Below are positions 34,402 through 43,136 of a DNA stretch of 64,000 bases, in pieces. A program made the position numbers and the translations under genes. The notes below the pieces were generated by a model that was not told where the DNA came from, searched no databases, and saw nothing but the letters and a program-made list of their open reading frames with translations. Each line of letters starts with the position of its first letter. The stretch's first letter is position 1. Source of the DNA: Candidatus Binatus sp. (lineage in GTDB: Bacteria > Desulfobacterota > Binatia > Binatales > Binataceae); the NCBI RefSeq assembly GCF_030646925.1, contig NZ_JAUSKL010000021.1:35981-99980 (forward strand), read 5' to 3'.

Positions 34402-35421
34402 TTATCCATTGAAACGTTTGGCGAGTTTGCGCCATTCGGCGTCGTCGGTACCCGGGCGATAGGGAATATAAAAAGCGAGGCGGTCAAGCAATCCGTCGTA
34501 GCGCGCCATCACCTTGTCATGGATGTCGTCGAAGGTGCCGGACACGGTGTACACGTCGAGCATCTCGTCGGTGATCTCTTTGGCCATCGCGGCCCATTCG
34601 CCCTTGGCCGCTTTCTCATTGAGGCGCTGCGCCACGTCGCCCCATCCGTGCATATCGAGCACGATCTTGTAGGTGCGCGTCGATGCGTAAAACGAAATTT
34701 GCTGCCGCACCGCTTCGCGGTTCTTTTTGATTTCGTCCTGATTGCGGCCGACGATCACGAAGGCGGTCGTCTGTATCGTGAAGTCGTTGCGCGAGCGGCC
34801 GGATTTCGCGAGTCCCTTCTCGACGTTAGGCAGCACGTATTCGCGCAGATACTTGGGCGAGTTGAACGGATGCGCGTGCAGGCCGTCGCACAATTCGCCG
34901 GCGAGCCGAATGATGTGCTCGTTCACGCCGGCGATATGGATCGGGATGTTCGTGAAGGTATGCTTGGCCGGCGTGAAGAACGGCGTCATCAGCGAGAAGT
35001 GGTAGAACTTGCCCTGGTAGGACAGCTTCGCGCCGCCTTCCGACCAGCACTTGAAAATCGCGCGCATCGACTGGAGGTATTCGCGCAATTTCGGCACCGG
35101 CGCTTCCCACTTGGTGCTGTAGCGGCGCTCGATGTGGCCTTTCACTTGAGTGCCAAGGCCGACGATGAAGCGGCCTTCCGAAAGCCCGGCCAGGTCCCAC
35201 GCGCTGGCGGCAGTGATCATCGGGCTTCGCGGGAACGCGATCGCGACCGAGGTGCCGACTTTGATGCTCTTGGTGTGTTCGGCGGCGATCGCCGACGCCA
35301 GAAAGGCGTCGTTGCCGGCTTCGGGAATCCACAACGCGTCGAAGCCTGCGTCTTCGGCGGCGCGGGCGGCGGCTGGAACTTCGCGCAAATGGCGGGTCGA
35401 GAGACCAGTGTCGAGTTTCAT
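34402..35421 (-). CDS. LLM class F420-dependent oxidoreductase
   Basis: The 339-residue protein has the luciferase-like TIM barrel: AEDAGFDALWIPEAGND, IKVGTSVAIAFPRSPM, LSEGRFIVGLGTQVKGHIER, and PIHIAGVNEHIIRLAGELCD. The GTQVKGHIERR segment is typical of the TIGR03617-like F420 subgroup. It should reduce or oxidise an unknown substrate with F420H2 or FMNH2. It lies just upstream of the cupredoxin gene on the same strand, 56 bases away. Confidence 0.9.
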   Translation of the reverse strand: MKLDTGLSTRHLREVPAAARAAEDAGFDALWIPEAGNDAFLASAIAAEHTKSIKVGTSVAIAFPRSPMITAASAWDLAGLSEGRFIVGLGTQVKGHIERRYSTKWEAPVPKLREYLQSMRAIFKCWSEGGAKLSYQGKFYHFSLMTPFFTPAKHTFTNIPIHIAGVNEHIIRLAGELCDGLHAHPFNSPKYLREYVLPNVEKGLAKSGRSRNDFTIQTTAFVIVGRNQDEIKKNREAVRQQISFYASTRTYKIVLDMHGWGDVAQRLNEKAAKGEWAAMAKEITDEMLDVYTVSGTFDDIHDKVMARYDGLLDRLAFYIPYRPGTDDAEWRKLAKRFNG

Positions 35422-35507
35422 ACGATTTTCACTCCAATATTTTCGCGATGCGGCGCCCCGATGCTAACAAAGCGGATGCGGGGCGGGAAAGCGTCGCGCG
35501 AACGCCG

Positions 35508-36344
35508 TCAGCGCGGACGGACGCGGCTCTGAATCACGTCGAGCACGCGGCGTGGATAATCCGAGATGAGTCCATCGGCGCCGAGGTCGAGCAGTTCGCG
35601 CATTTCGGCCGGGTCATTGACGGTCCAGACGTGGACCTCGAGGCCGAGGCTGTGCGCGAACGCGACGCTCTCGGCGGTGACCAGATCCCACGACTCGTAA
35701 CGACGCGGAATCTGCAGGGCGGCGCCGGGCGGACGGTAGTTGGGGTCGCGCGACGCCATCGCCTGCAGAAAGAATCCCGACTCGAAGTAGGAAAAGTTGG
35801 TCGGGATATCGGGCGCGAGGCGGCGAATCTCGTCGAGCGGCTCCTGATGCTCGCTCGCGACCAGCACCCGTCGGCGCATCCCGGCGCTATCGATCACCGC
35901 CAGCATTGGCTCGACCAGGCTCGGCGCCACCTGCTTGACCTCTACGATGGCGCAGATCTGTGGGAAGGTCGCGAGCACCTCCTCGAGGCGGGGTACCTGC
36001 ACGCCCTGGTTCCGGAAAGGAAACCTCGCGCCGTCGAGCGAGAAATTCTTTCCGGCGTCGACTTTTGCAAGCTCGGTGTAAGTCATCGCGCGTATAAAGC
36101 GATCGTCGCCGCCCATGCGCATTAGATTGTCGTCGTGGCTGACGGCCACTTCGCCGTCGCGGGTCATGTGAATGTCGAACTCGATGTACGGCGCGCCCGC
36201 ATCGATCGCGGCGCGAAAAGAGACGAGGGTGTTCTCGGGGTGGGTACCCGCGCTGCCACGATGCCCAATCGCCCGCGGCGTCGGACTCGCGAAGAAGTCG
36301 GTATTCACGTTGGCAAGGCCTGGATCGAAGCGAATGAGCGCCAC
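35508..36344 (-). CDS. Glycerophosphodiester phosphodiesterase
   Basis: The 278-residue protein has GHRGSAGTHPENTLVSF (catalytic His and Asn-Thr), YIEFDIHMTRDG (metal-binding Glu and Asp) and SHDDNLMR (second His), then IVEVKQ and HVWTVNDPAEM. All catalytic residues of GDPD enzymes are present. It cleaves glycerophosphodiesters to glycerol-3-phosphate and an alcohol. No signal peptide, so it is likely cytoplasmic. Confidence 0.92.
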   Translation of the reverse strand: MALIRFDPGLANVNTDFFASPTPRAIGHRGSAGTHPENTLVSFRAAIDAGAPYIEFDIHMTRDGEVAVSHDDNLMRMGGDDRFIRAMTYTELAKVDAGKNFSLDGARFPFRNQGVQVPRLEEVLATFPQICAIVEVKQVAPSLVEPMLAVIDSAGMRRRVLVASEHQEPLDEIRRLAPDIPTNFSYFESGFFLQAMASRDPNYRPPGAALQIPRRYESWDLVTAESVAFAHSLGLEVHVWTVNDPAEMRELLDLGADGLISDYPRRVLDVIQSRVRPR

Positions 36345-36401
36345 TTGAGGCGGCCAATTGCGTTAACCGGATCGGCGAGGTTGCCGCGTGGGGTACCGGT
36401 A

Positions 36402-37868
36402 TTAGAGGGCGCCCTCGAATTCGACGTCGGATACATTGCGAACCGAGCGACGAGCCTCGGCGCGGGCCGACGAGCGCGACGAACGCCGATTCTTCAGGCG
36501 CTTTATCGACACGTGATAAAGGTCGCCAAACTTGGAAATCGCGGGCTTGCGGCTGTCCGCCGAGACGTCACGGCTGCCGAGGTCGGGCAGCTTGGCGAGC
36601 ATCGACTGGTAGCGGCCCTTGATGTTGTTGAAGAGCGCCTGCATCCGAGGCGAAACGGGGTGATTCTCACCTATCTTCTCGTTCAGCGGATTGACGTACT
36701 CGCCCCGCTTCTCCATCGCGAAATGCAGATGCGGACCGGTCGAGAGTCCAGTCGAGCCGACAAAGCCGATGACCTGACCGACGTGAACGTAGCTGTCGGG
36801 TTTCAGGCCCGGGCTGATCTTCGAAAGGTGGCCATAGATGCTCACCATATCGTGCGCGTGCCCGATTCGAACGCAGTTGCCAAGCTCACCCGCCCATCCG
36901 GCGCTTTCGATCTTGCCGTCCGCGACCGCCTTGACCGGCTCGCCGAGCTGCGCGACCAGATCGACGCCGACATGCGGCCTGAAAGCGTGCAGCACCGGAT
37001 GGTAACGGTGGAAGCTGAAGCCGGACGAAATGTACTTGAAATTGACCGGGAAGCGCAGGAACTGCGGCCCGAGGACGCGCCCCTTTTCATCGTATAGATG
37101 TGGGCGGCCGTGCTCGTCGCGAAACGAGATTGCCATCAGCGTGCGGCTGCCGAAGCGAATCTGCGCCGCCTCGACCTCCTGCGCCTGGGTGTAGGTGCCG
37201 TCGCGGCTGACCTTCTCATGATAGATCAGCTTGACGGCCGCGCCGGGGGCGAGACGGGCCAGGTCGTGGCGGTCGGCGAAAGCATCCTCGAGCGACTCGA
37301 TAATCGGCGCGGGAATCCCATTTTCGGCGGCGGCGCGACGGAAACTATCCTTCACGGCGAAGGTCAGGTTGATGGGCTTGGTGATGTACTGAATCGGCTG
37401 GACGGTCGCCTTGATGATGCCTGCACCGAGGCTGGCCTCGGTGACGGCCATCCGGTCGTCGAGGTCGTATTTCAGGCCGCGCATTTCGCCCGACTCGGGA
37501 TCCTTATAAATAGTCAGGGGATGGCCCTTCTGAAACAGGCTATTCTGGCTGGCGCGCTTGAAGGGAGCGGACCATTCGCGGATTTCGTCCCGCTCCAGGC
37601 CGGCTTCGCGGAGATAACTCTCGATCGGCGCGGTCCGCTCGAGCGTCGTGCTAATCGTGATGGAAGGCGGGGCGGGATCGACGTACTCGGAGTCTTCGTA
37701 GCTGTCGGCGTAGTCGCGGCCAGCCTCCATCCGGTCGAGCGGAGGCGAAATAGATTGAGGATTTGCCTGGAAAAAAAGATGCACAGAGGCAATCGTAGCG
37801 AGCAAAGCCACGATAATGGCCGTTATTGCACGAGGCACGGCCGGTTCGATTCTCCCCCGAGAATACAC
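36402..37868 (-). CDS. M23 family metallopeptidase (LytM), membrane anchored
   Basis: The 488-residue protein has a single N-terminal membrane helix (AITAIIVALLATIASVHLFF), a periplasmic region with a LysM-like/Csd3-type domain (GHPLTIYKDPESGEMRGLKY), and the M23 domain with FRPHVGVDLVA (zinc ligands), VSIYGHLSKI and GPHLHFAM (last ligands). All catalytic positions look intact, so it should cut peptidoglycan cross-links. The last 60 residues are basic and Ser/Arg-rich, unusual for the family. It diverges from ruvX. Confidence 0.9.
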   Translation of the reverse strand: MYSRGRIEPAVPRAITAIIVALLATIASVHLFFQANPQSISPPLDRMEAGRDYADSYEDSEYVDPAPPSITISTTLERTAPIESYLREAGLERDEIREWSAPFKRASQNSLFQKGHPLTIYKDPESGEMRGLKYDLDDRMAVTEASLGAGIIKATVQPIQYITKPINLTFAVKDSFRRAAAENGIPAPIIESLEDAFADRHDLARLAPGAAVKLIYHEKVSRDGTYTQAQEVEAAQIRFGSRTLMAISFRDEHGRPHLYDEKGRVLGPQFLRFPVNFKYISSGFSFHRYHPVLHAFRPHVGVDLVAQLGEPVKAVADGKIESAGWAGELGNCVRIGHAHDMVSIYGHLSKISPGLKPDSYVHVGQVIGFVGSTGLSTGPHLHFAMEKRGEYVNPLNEKIGENHPVSPRMQALFNNIKGRYQSMLAKLPDLGSRDVSADSRKPAISKFGDLYHVSIKRLKNRRSSRSSARAEARRSVRNVSDVEFEGAL

Positions 37869-37992
37869 GCAGGCGAAGTTAAGTCATTTGGATAGTCAAC
37901 GCAACACTTCCGAATCATTTCGATGCACAGCCGGTTATCCAGAGCACGAGGCAACTGTTTGAGTGTTATATGGAAAGTTATGATAAGCAGTC

Positions 37993-38433
37993 GTGTCCAA
38001 ATTTGAGCATCCGATGGTGATCGGGCTTGACCTGGGACGACGGCGAATCGGAGTCGCGATAGCGGAGACGGACGGCAACGGTGCGTATCCACTAGGCACC
38101 ATCGACCGGAGTTCGTTCAAGCGCGATCTTGACGCGCTGGTGGCGATGCTCGCGGGGCGCGCGGTGGACGCGGTCGTCGTCGGGCTGCCGCTCAGCATGG
38201 ACGGTAGCGAAAACGAGGCGGCGCGCTCGGCGCGGGCCTATGGCGAACGGATTGCCGGAGCGCTCGGGGTGAAGGTCGAGATGTTCGACGAGCGCCTGAC
38301 CAGCTTCGAGGCCGAGGAGCGCCTCAAAACGATGCCGATCAGGCGAGGCTCGAAGCGGGCGGCGATCGACGCAATTGCGGCGACGGTGATCCTCGAGGGA
38401 TGGCTGCAGGCGCGCGCCGCGAAGAAATCGTGA
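37993..38433 (+). CDS. ruvX: Holliday junction resolvase-like RuvX (YqgF)
   Basis: The 146-residue protein has the RNase H-like pattern GLDLGRRRIGVAIAE, VVGLPLSMDGSE, VEMFDERLTSFEAEE and the final DAIAATVILEGWL. Key acidic residues (Asp in GLDLG, Glu in DERLTS, Asp in DAIAA) are present. It acts in 16S rRNA processing or recombination. It starts at GTG 37993, or possibly at the ATG ten codons later. It leads into mltG, 91 bases downstream. Confidence 0.92.
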   Translation: MSKFEHPMVIGLDLGRRRIGVAIAETDGNGAYPLGTIDRSSFKRDLDALVAMLAGRAVDAVVVGLPLSMDGSENEAARSARAYGERIAGALGVKVEMFDERLTSFEAEERLKTMPIRRGSKRAAIDAIAATVILEGWLQARAAKKS

Positions 38434-38524
38434 GCGAGGGTCGATTGAATTTCCGTGCTAGCATGGAATCTGGCGGTGGCGCTCGACTTCGACGAGTCGG
38501 CGCGACAACTCCGAGTGCATCGCG

Positions 38525-39553
38525 ATGCTCACACTATCCAGCAGGAAGACCCTGGTAGCGGCGACGGCGCTGGTCGCGCTCGCCGGCTTCGCGATCGTCT
38601 CATACTGCTGGTGGAGTCCGACCGAGCGATTCGCAACACAACGAGAAGTCTCGATTGAAAAGGGCGAGCCATTCGCGCGGATATCGCGCAAGCTGGCCGA
38701 CGCGGGCGTGGTCAGGAGCGCGTGGGCGCTCAAACTCTACGGGCATCTGAGCGGCACCGCGCGGCGCATCAAGCCGGGCGACTACGCATTCAAGGGCGGC
38801 GAGCGAATCTCCGACGTGATGGGGCATTTGGTGCGTGGCGACTTCATGATCGTTACGGTGACGATTCCGGAGGGCCTGACGGTGCATCAGATTGCCGAGA
38901 AGGTCGCAGGCGCTGGACTGGTCTGCCAGGAGGAATTCGAGCGGGCGGCCCGCGACGGAAAACTGGTGCGCGCGCTCGGTCTCAGGCCGCTCGGCGCGGA
39001 AGGGTATCTCTTCCCCGCGACGTACCGATTCTCGCCGCACGCGACCATCGACCAGGTGCTGGCCGCGATGCTCACGCGGTTCTACCGGGTGCTGACGCCG
39101 GCGGTCGAGGAGCGGATGTTCGAGCTGGATTTGACTCCGCGCGAGCTGGTGACGATGGCGTCGATCGTCGAGAAGGAGGCGAAGGCGCCCGAGGAGCGGC
39201 CGGTGATCGCGGGCGTGTTCTACAACCGGCTGCGGCTCAAGATGCCGCTCCAGTCCGATCCGACGGCTGAGTACCGCTTGAGCGGCGACGAGAGCGATTC
39301 GGCGGTGAGCGCGGTGCATACGGAGTCGGCGTTCAACACGTACGATTTTGCCGGCTTGCCGCCGGGGCCGATCGCGAATCCGGGACTCAAGTCGATCGAG
39401 GCGGCGCTGCATCCGCAGCAGACCGATTTTTTGTATTTTGTCGCGCGCGACGATGGCACGCACGAATTCTCGAAGTCATTCGATCAGCATCGCCGCGCGA
39501 TTGCGAGTATCAGGAAGGCTTCAGCACAGTCCGGCGCTGTCGAGCGTCGATAA
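38525..39553 (+). CDS. mltG: Endolytic transglycosylase MltG
   Basis: The 342-residue protein has an N-terminal membrane helix (VAATALVALAGFAIVSYCWW), a LysM-like region, and the YceG domain with ASIVEKEAKAPEERPVIAGV (catalytic Glu218) and LPPGPIANPGLKSIEAALHP. It cuts nascent peptidoglycan strands and sets glycan length. The ruvX-mltG order matches the ruvX/yceG neighbourhood of many bacteria. The MoxR/VWA operon begins 41 bases further on. Confidence 0.93.
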   Translation: MLTLSSRKTLVAATALVALAGFAIVSYCWWSPTERFATQREVSIEKGEPFARISRKLADAGVVRSAWALKLYGHLSGTARRIKPGDYAFKGGERISDVMGHLVRGDFMIVTVTIPEGLTVHQIAEKVAGAGLVCQEEFERAARDGKLVRALGLRPLGAEGYLFPATYRFSPHATIDQVLAAMLTRFYRVLTPAVEERMFELDLTPRELVTMASIVEKEAKAPEERPVIAGVFYNRLRLKMPLQSDPTAEYRLSGDESDSAVSAVHTESAFNTYDFAGLPPGPIANPGLKSIEAALHPQQTDFLYFVARDDGTHEFSKSFDQHRRAIASIRKASAQSGAVERR

Positions 39554-39594
39554 GCCAGTCGCGTTCGCGCCAGCTTCGATATAACTTTATCCAC

Positions 39595-41184
39595 GTGGCG
39601 AATCCGGTCGAGATAATCGGCGAGAGCAGTCGCCGGATTGCGCGCCTCGCCGCGATTCGGACGATGCTGGCGGCGCTGGGGCCCGCGATCGCTGCGATCG
39701 CGATCGGCCTGCTGCTCGGCGCGATCGGGCATTTGACGTGGGCGCGCTATGGTTACGCACTGTCGCCCGATCGCGAAGAGGCGCTTAGGGCCGCGTTCGT
39801 GCTCGCGGGAATCGCGGCGCTGTTGGCCGGCGCCGCGATGGCCTATCGCGCGTATCGGAAGGCCGACGATTTTATCGCCACCGCGGCTGAGCTCGATCTT
39901 CGCCTCGCCGGCAAGGAACAGATCACCACGCTCGCGAACCTCGCCAACCCCGCCGCGATGGAGAGCGGGCGAGCGCGGCGCACCCCGCTGTTCCCGGTTC
40001 TGTGGCGGCGCGCGATCATGTATTTCGAGGGCTTCGATCCTGCGCGCGAGTTCAAGCTCGAAGTCGGCGAGCCGCTCAAGCGATCATCGATGCTGGCGGG
40101 CGTGGTTGCGCTCGCGATGATGCTCGCGACGCTCGGACTCGTACGCGCGCCGTCGCCGGAGCAGCATCTTGCGGGCACGCTGCGCGGTCTTGCAGAAGAG
40201 ATCGCGCGCACCGCCACATCTACGGACGACTCGGCGTTGGCGGAGAAAATTCGCGAAGCGGCCGACGCGCTCGAGAATCCCAAGCTGCCACCCGAAGAGA
40301 AAAAGAAGCGCATCCAGGAAGCGATGCAGCAGGCGGCGCACGCCGACGAGAAGCGCCACAATAGTCAAAACGGCAAGGACCAGGGTACCGGCCAATCCAA
40401 ATCGCAGTCCGCTAAAGGCAACGGCAAAGATCAAAGCCAGAGCAAAGCGAGCGGCGGCAGCGGCGAAGGTAAAAGCGAGACTGGAGAAGGCAAGAGCGAA
40501 GCCGGCAAGGGACAATCCGGGACGGGCGGCGGCAAGGGCGAAGGCAAATCCGAATCGGCGAAGAACGACAAGGGGCAAGGCGCCGGCAAAAATAATCAGA
40601 ACGGGAAAAACGACAAACGCGATCAGCAGAGTATCGAGCTGCAGAACAATCTCGCCAAGGCCGACGCGCAGATCGAAACTGCCAACGCGAAGAATCTTGG
40701 GCCGGACAATCAACCCGGCGAGGACAAGAACAAAGGCAACGCCAACAAGCCCGGCGACAATCAAAATCGACCAGGCGGCGGCCAGCCCGATCCAAACAAG
40801 CCGGGCGATGTCCCGAAGCCGGGCGCCAACGGCGATCGCAACGTCGCGAGCGCGGGCAATCCCAAGGACAACAAGGACAACCGCGATCGCGGCTCGAATC
40901 TCGGCGATACTCATCTCGGCGAGATGCCGGCGGCCGGGAACTATCAGAAATATCTGAAGCCGGGTGAGAAAGGCGCGACGGTCGATATCAAGGATGCGCG
41001 CTACGTGATGTTCCGCTTGCCGGGCGCGCCCGCCTCCGGCGACGGCGGCAAAACCGTGCTCGATACCGAACGGCCGCGGGCCTCGACCGCCTACGTCAAC
41101 GCGCCGCTCGCGCCGAGCAGTGACAACGCGCCGCCGGACGAGCGCCAGTTGGTGCCGCCGCGCTATCGCGACATGATTCGTTAA
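39595..41184 (+). CDS. Membrane protein with a long Gly/Lys/Asn/Ser-rich low-complexity region
   Basis: The 529-residue product has three hydrophobic segments (about 21-45, 66-85 and 160-178) with an ordered region, then from about residue 240 to 425 almost only G, K, N, Q, S, D and E with short repeats such as GKSETGEGKSEAGKGQ. The ordered C-terminus returns from residue 440 (GEMPAAGNYQKYLKPGEKGA) and ends with PPRYRDMIR. It starts at GTG. The place at the head of a MoxR-DUF58-VWA operon suggests a partner for those proteins, comparable to BatD- or DUF4175-like genes, but I cannot name the family with certainty. Confidence 0.75.
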   Translation: MANPVEIIGESSRRIARLAAIRTMLAALGPAIAAIAIGLLLGAIGHLTWARYGYALSPDREEALRAAFVLAGIAALLAGAAMAYRAYRKADDFIATAAELDLRLAGKEQITTLANLANPAAMESGRARRTPLFPVLWRRAIMYFEGFDPAREFKLEVGEPLKRSSMLAGVVALAMMLATLGLVRAPSPEQHLAGTLRGLAEEIARTATSTDDSALAEKIREAADALENPKLPPEEKKKRIQEAMQQAAHADEKRHNSQNGKDQGTGQSKSQSAKGNGKDQSQSKASGGSGEGKSETGEGKSEAGKGQSGTGGGKGEGKSESAKNDKGQGAGKNNQNGKNDKRDQQSIELQNNLAKADAQIETANAKNLGPDNQPGEDKNKGNANKPGDNQNRPGGGQPDPNKPGDVPKPGANGDRNVASAGNPKDNKDNRDRGSNLGDTHLGEMPAAGNYQKYLKPGEKGATVDIKDARYVMFRLPGAPASGDGGKTVLDTERPRASTAYVNAPLAPSSDNAPPDERQLVPPRYRDMIR

Positions 41185-41201
41185 CGGGTAAAGGAGAACG
41201 G

Positions 41202-42221
41202 ATGGGAGCGGTTGCTCAACAAGTATCGCCCGATCAGCGGGTCGCACAGTTCCGCAAGGTCTTTTCGCACGCTGAGGCGCAAATCTCGCGCGTGATCGTC
41301 GGTCATCAGGATGTCATCCGCAAGCTGCTGACGGCGCTCTTTTGCGGCGGTCATATTCTGATTGAAGGCGTGCCGGGACTCGGCAAGACCCTGCTCGTCA
41401 AGGCGGCGAGCGAAACGCTGGGCTTAAGCTTTAAGCGAATCCAGTTCACGCCCGACCTGATGCCGTCGGACATCATTGGCACGCAGGTGCTGACCGAAGT
41501 CGAGGGGCATCGCGAATTCCAGTTCAAGCCGGGACCGATCTTCGCGCACGTGGTGCTGGGCGACGAGATCAATCGCGCGACGCCCAAAACGCAGTCGGCG
41601 GTGCTCGAGGCAATGGAAGAGCATCAGGTGACCGTCTTCGGCACCACCTATCCGCTCGAGGCGCCGTATATCGTGCTGGCGACGCAGAATCCGATCGAGC
41701 TTGAAGGCACCTATCCGCTGCCTGAAGCGCAGATGGATCGATTTATTTTCAAAGTCGTGATGGGCTCGCCCAAGCCCGAAGAGTTGCGTGAAATTCTCGC
41801 GCGGACTACGGGAACTACGCACAGCCAGATTCAACCAATATTCGATGCGAACACCGCGCCCGGTGCGATCGAGGAACTGAAGGGCCTCGTGCGCGAGGTG
41901 ATGGTCGCGGAGCCGCTCGAGCGCTACATCATCGGCGTGATCGGCGGATGCACGCCGGGCGGGCCGGGCGCGATTCCCGAAGTATCGCAGTACCTGCGCT
42001 TCGGACCGAGTCCGCGCGGCGCGCAGGCGCTGATCCTGTGCGCCAAAGTGAACGCGCTGCTCGCGGGGCGCGTGAGCGTCAGCTACGAGGATATCGACGA
42101 TGCGATCGTGCCGTGCCTGCGCCATCGATTGTTGCGCAACTTCCAGGCTGAAGCGGAAAACGTCAGTTCCGAATCGATCCTCGAACAGGTGATGAAGCGG
42201 CTCCGCAAGCCGCGCGCGTAG
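41202..42221 (+). CDS. MoxR family AAA+ ATPase
   Basis: The 339-residue protein has Walker A GVPGLGKT (56-63), LQFTPDLMP-type RIQFTPDLMPSDIIGTQVL, Walker B VVLGDEINRATPKTQSAVLE and the sensor ATQNPIELEGTYPLPEAQMD. It acts as a chaperone-like ATPase with VWA and DUF58 partners, which follow directly. It is well conserved and full length. Confidence 0.95.
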   Translation: MGAVAQQVSPDQRVAQFRKVFSHAEAQISRVIVGHQDVIRKLLTALFCGGHILIEGVPGLGKTLLVKAASETLGLSFKRIQFTPDLMPSDIIGTQVLTEVEGHREFQFKPGPIFAHVVLGDEINRATPKTQSAVLEAMEEHQVTVFGTTYPLEAPYIVLATQNPIELEGTYPLPEAQMDRFIFKVVMGSPKPEELREILARTTGTTHSQIQPIFDANTAPGAIEELKGLVREVMVAEPLERYIIGVIGGCTPGGPGAIPEVSQYLRFGPSPRGAQALILCAKVNALLAGRVSVSYEDIDDAIVPCLRHRLLRNFQAEAENVSSESILEQVMKRLRKPRA

Positions 42222-42224
42222 CCG

Positions 42225-43124
42225 ATGTTCGGATTGCCAGACGAGTTGACGCCGAGCTTTCTCGCCCGGCTCGAGAAGCTCAGAATTCGGACCCGCCAGC
42301 AATACGCCGGGATGGGCCGCGGGATGCATCTGTCGCCCAAGCGCGGCTCGTCGCTCGAGTTCAGCGATTTCCGCCAGTACTCGCCCGGCGACGACTTCCG
42401 CTATATCGATTGGGGCCTCTACGGGCGCACCGACAAACTCTACATCAAGCTGTTCCAGGAAGAAGAGGATCTGCTGACCTATGTGTTCCTCGACGCGAGC
42501 GCGTCGATGGGATTTCCCGCCGGCGATCGCAAATTCGAATCCGCGATTCTGACCGCGCTATCGGTCGCGTACGTTGCGCTCGCCAGCGGCGATCGGGTGA
42601 TGCTGCGGGTGTTGGGCGGCACTGGCGCTCCGGTCAATCCGTCGTTCGTCTACGGGCAGCATCGGATCGTCGAGCTTGCGCGGCGGGTGCATGGTTTGAA
42701 GCCGGGCGGACAGTTTGATTTCGCGACCGCGCTCGCACACGAGCTGGTGGCGATCCGCCGCGCGGGCAAGGTGTTCGTCATTTCGGACTTCCTGATGCTG
42801 CTCAATTCGATCACGCGCGGGCTTGGACTCTTCAACGCGGCTTCGATGGATCTGACGGCGGTGCAGATTCTCGGCGGCCGCGAAATCAACGGCCAGGGAC
42901 TCGACGGCGACGTCGAAATTGTCGATTCGGAATCGGGCGAGCGGCTCCGCGTCTCGATCGGTGAGCGCGAGCGCAACCAGTATCGCGAGACGATGCTGCG
43001 GCTCACGCGCGAGATCAAATCGTTCTGCTTCAAGCGCGGCTTGCACTACTCGCTTTACACCACCGACGCCGACTTTCAGCAATTTTTTCTCCGCGCGGCG
43101 AGCGATCTCGGCCTTGCGCATTAG
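42225..43124 (+). CDS. DUF58 domain protein (VWA-like)
   Basis: The 299-residue protein has the DUF58 signature GSSLEFSDFRQYSPGDDFRY followed by IDWGLYGRTDKLYIKLFQEE, then a vWA-like fold starting YVFLDASASMGF (MIDAS D-x-S-x-S). It begins three bases after moxR. MoxR/DUF58 pairs are thought to assemble or activate metal-dependent complexes at the membrane. Confidence 0.93.
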   Translation: MFGLPDELTPSFLARLEKLRIRTRQQYAGMGRGMHLSPKRGSSLEFSDFRQYSPGDDFRYIDWGLYGRTDKLYIKLFQEEEDLLTYVFLDASASMGFPAGDRKFESAILTALSVAYVALASGDRVMLRVLGGTGAPVNPSFVYGQHRIVELARRVHGLKPGGQFDFATALAHELVAIRRAGKVFVISDFLMLLNSITRGLGLFNAASMDLTAVQILGGREINGQGLDGDVEIVDSESGERLRVSIGERERNQYRETMLRLTREIKSFCFKRGLHYSLYTTDADFQQFFLRAASDLGLAH

Positions 43125-43136
43125 CGGGTAATTGCG

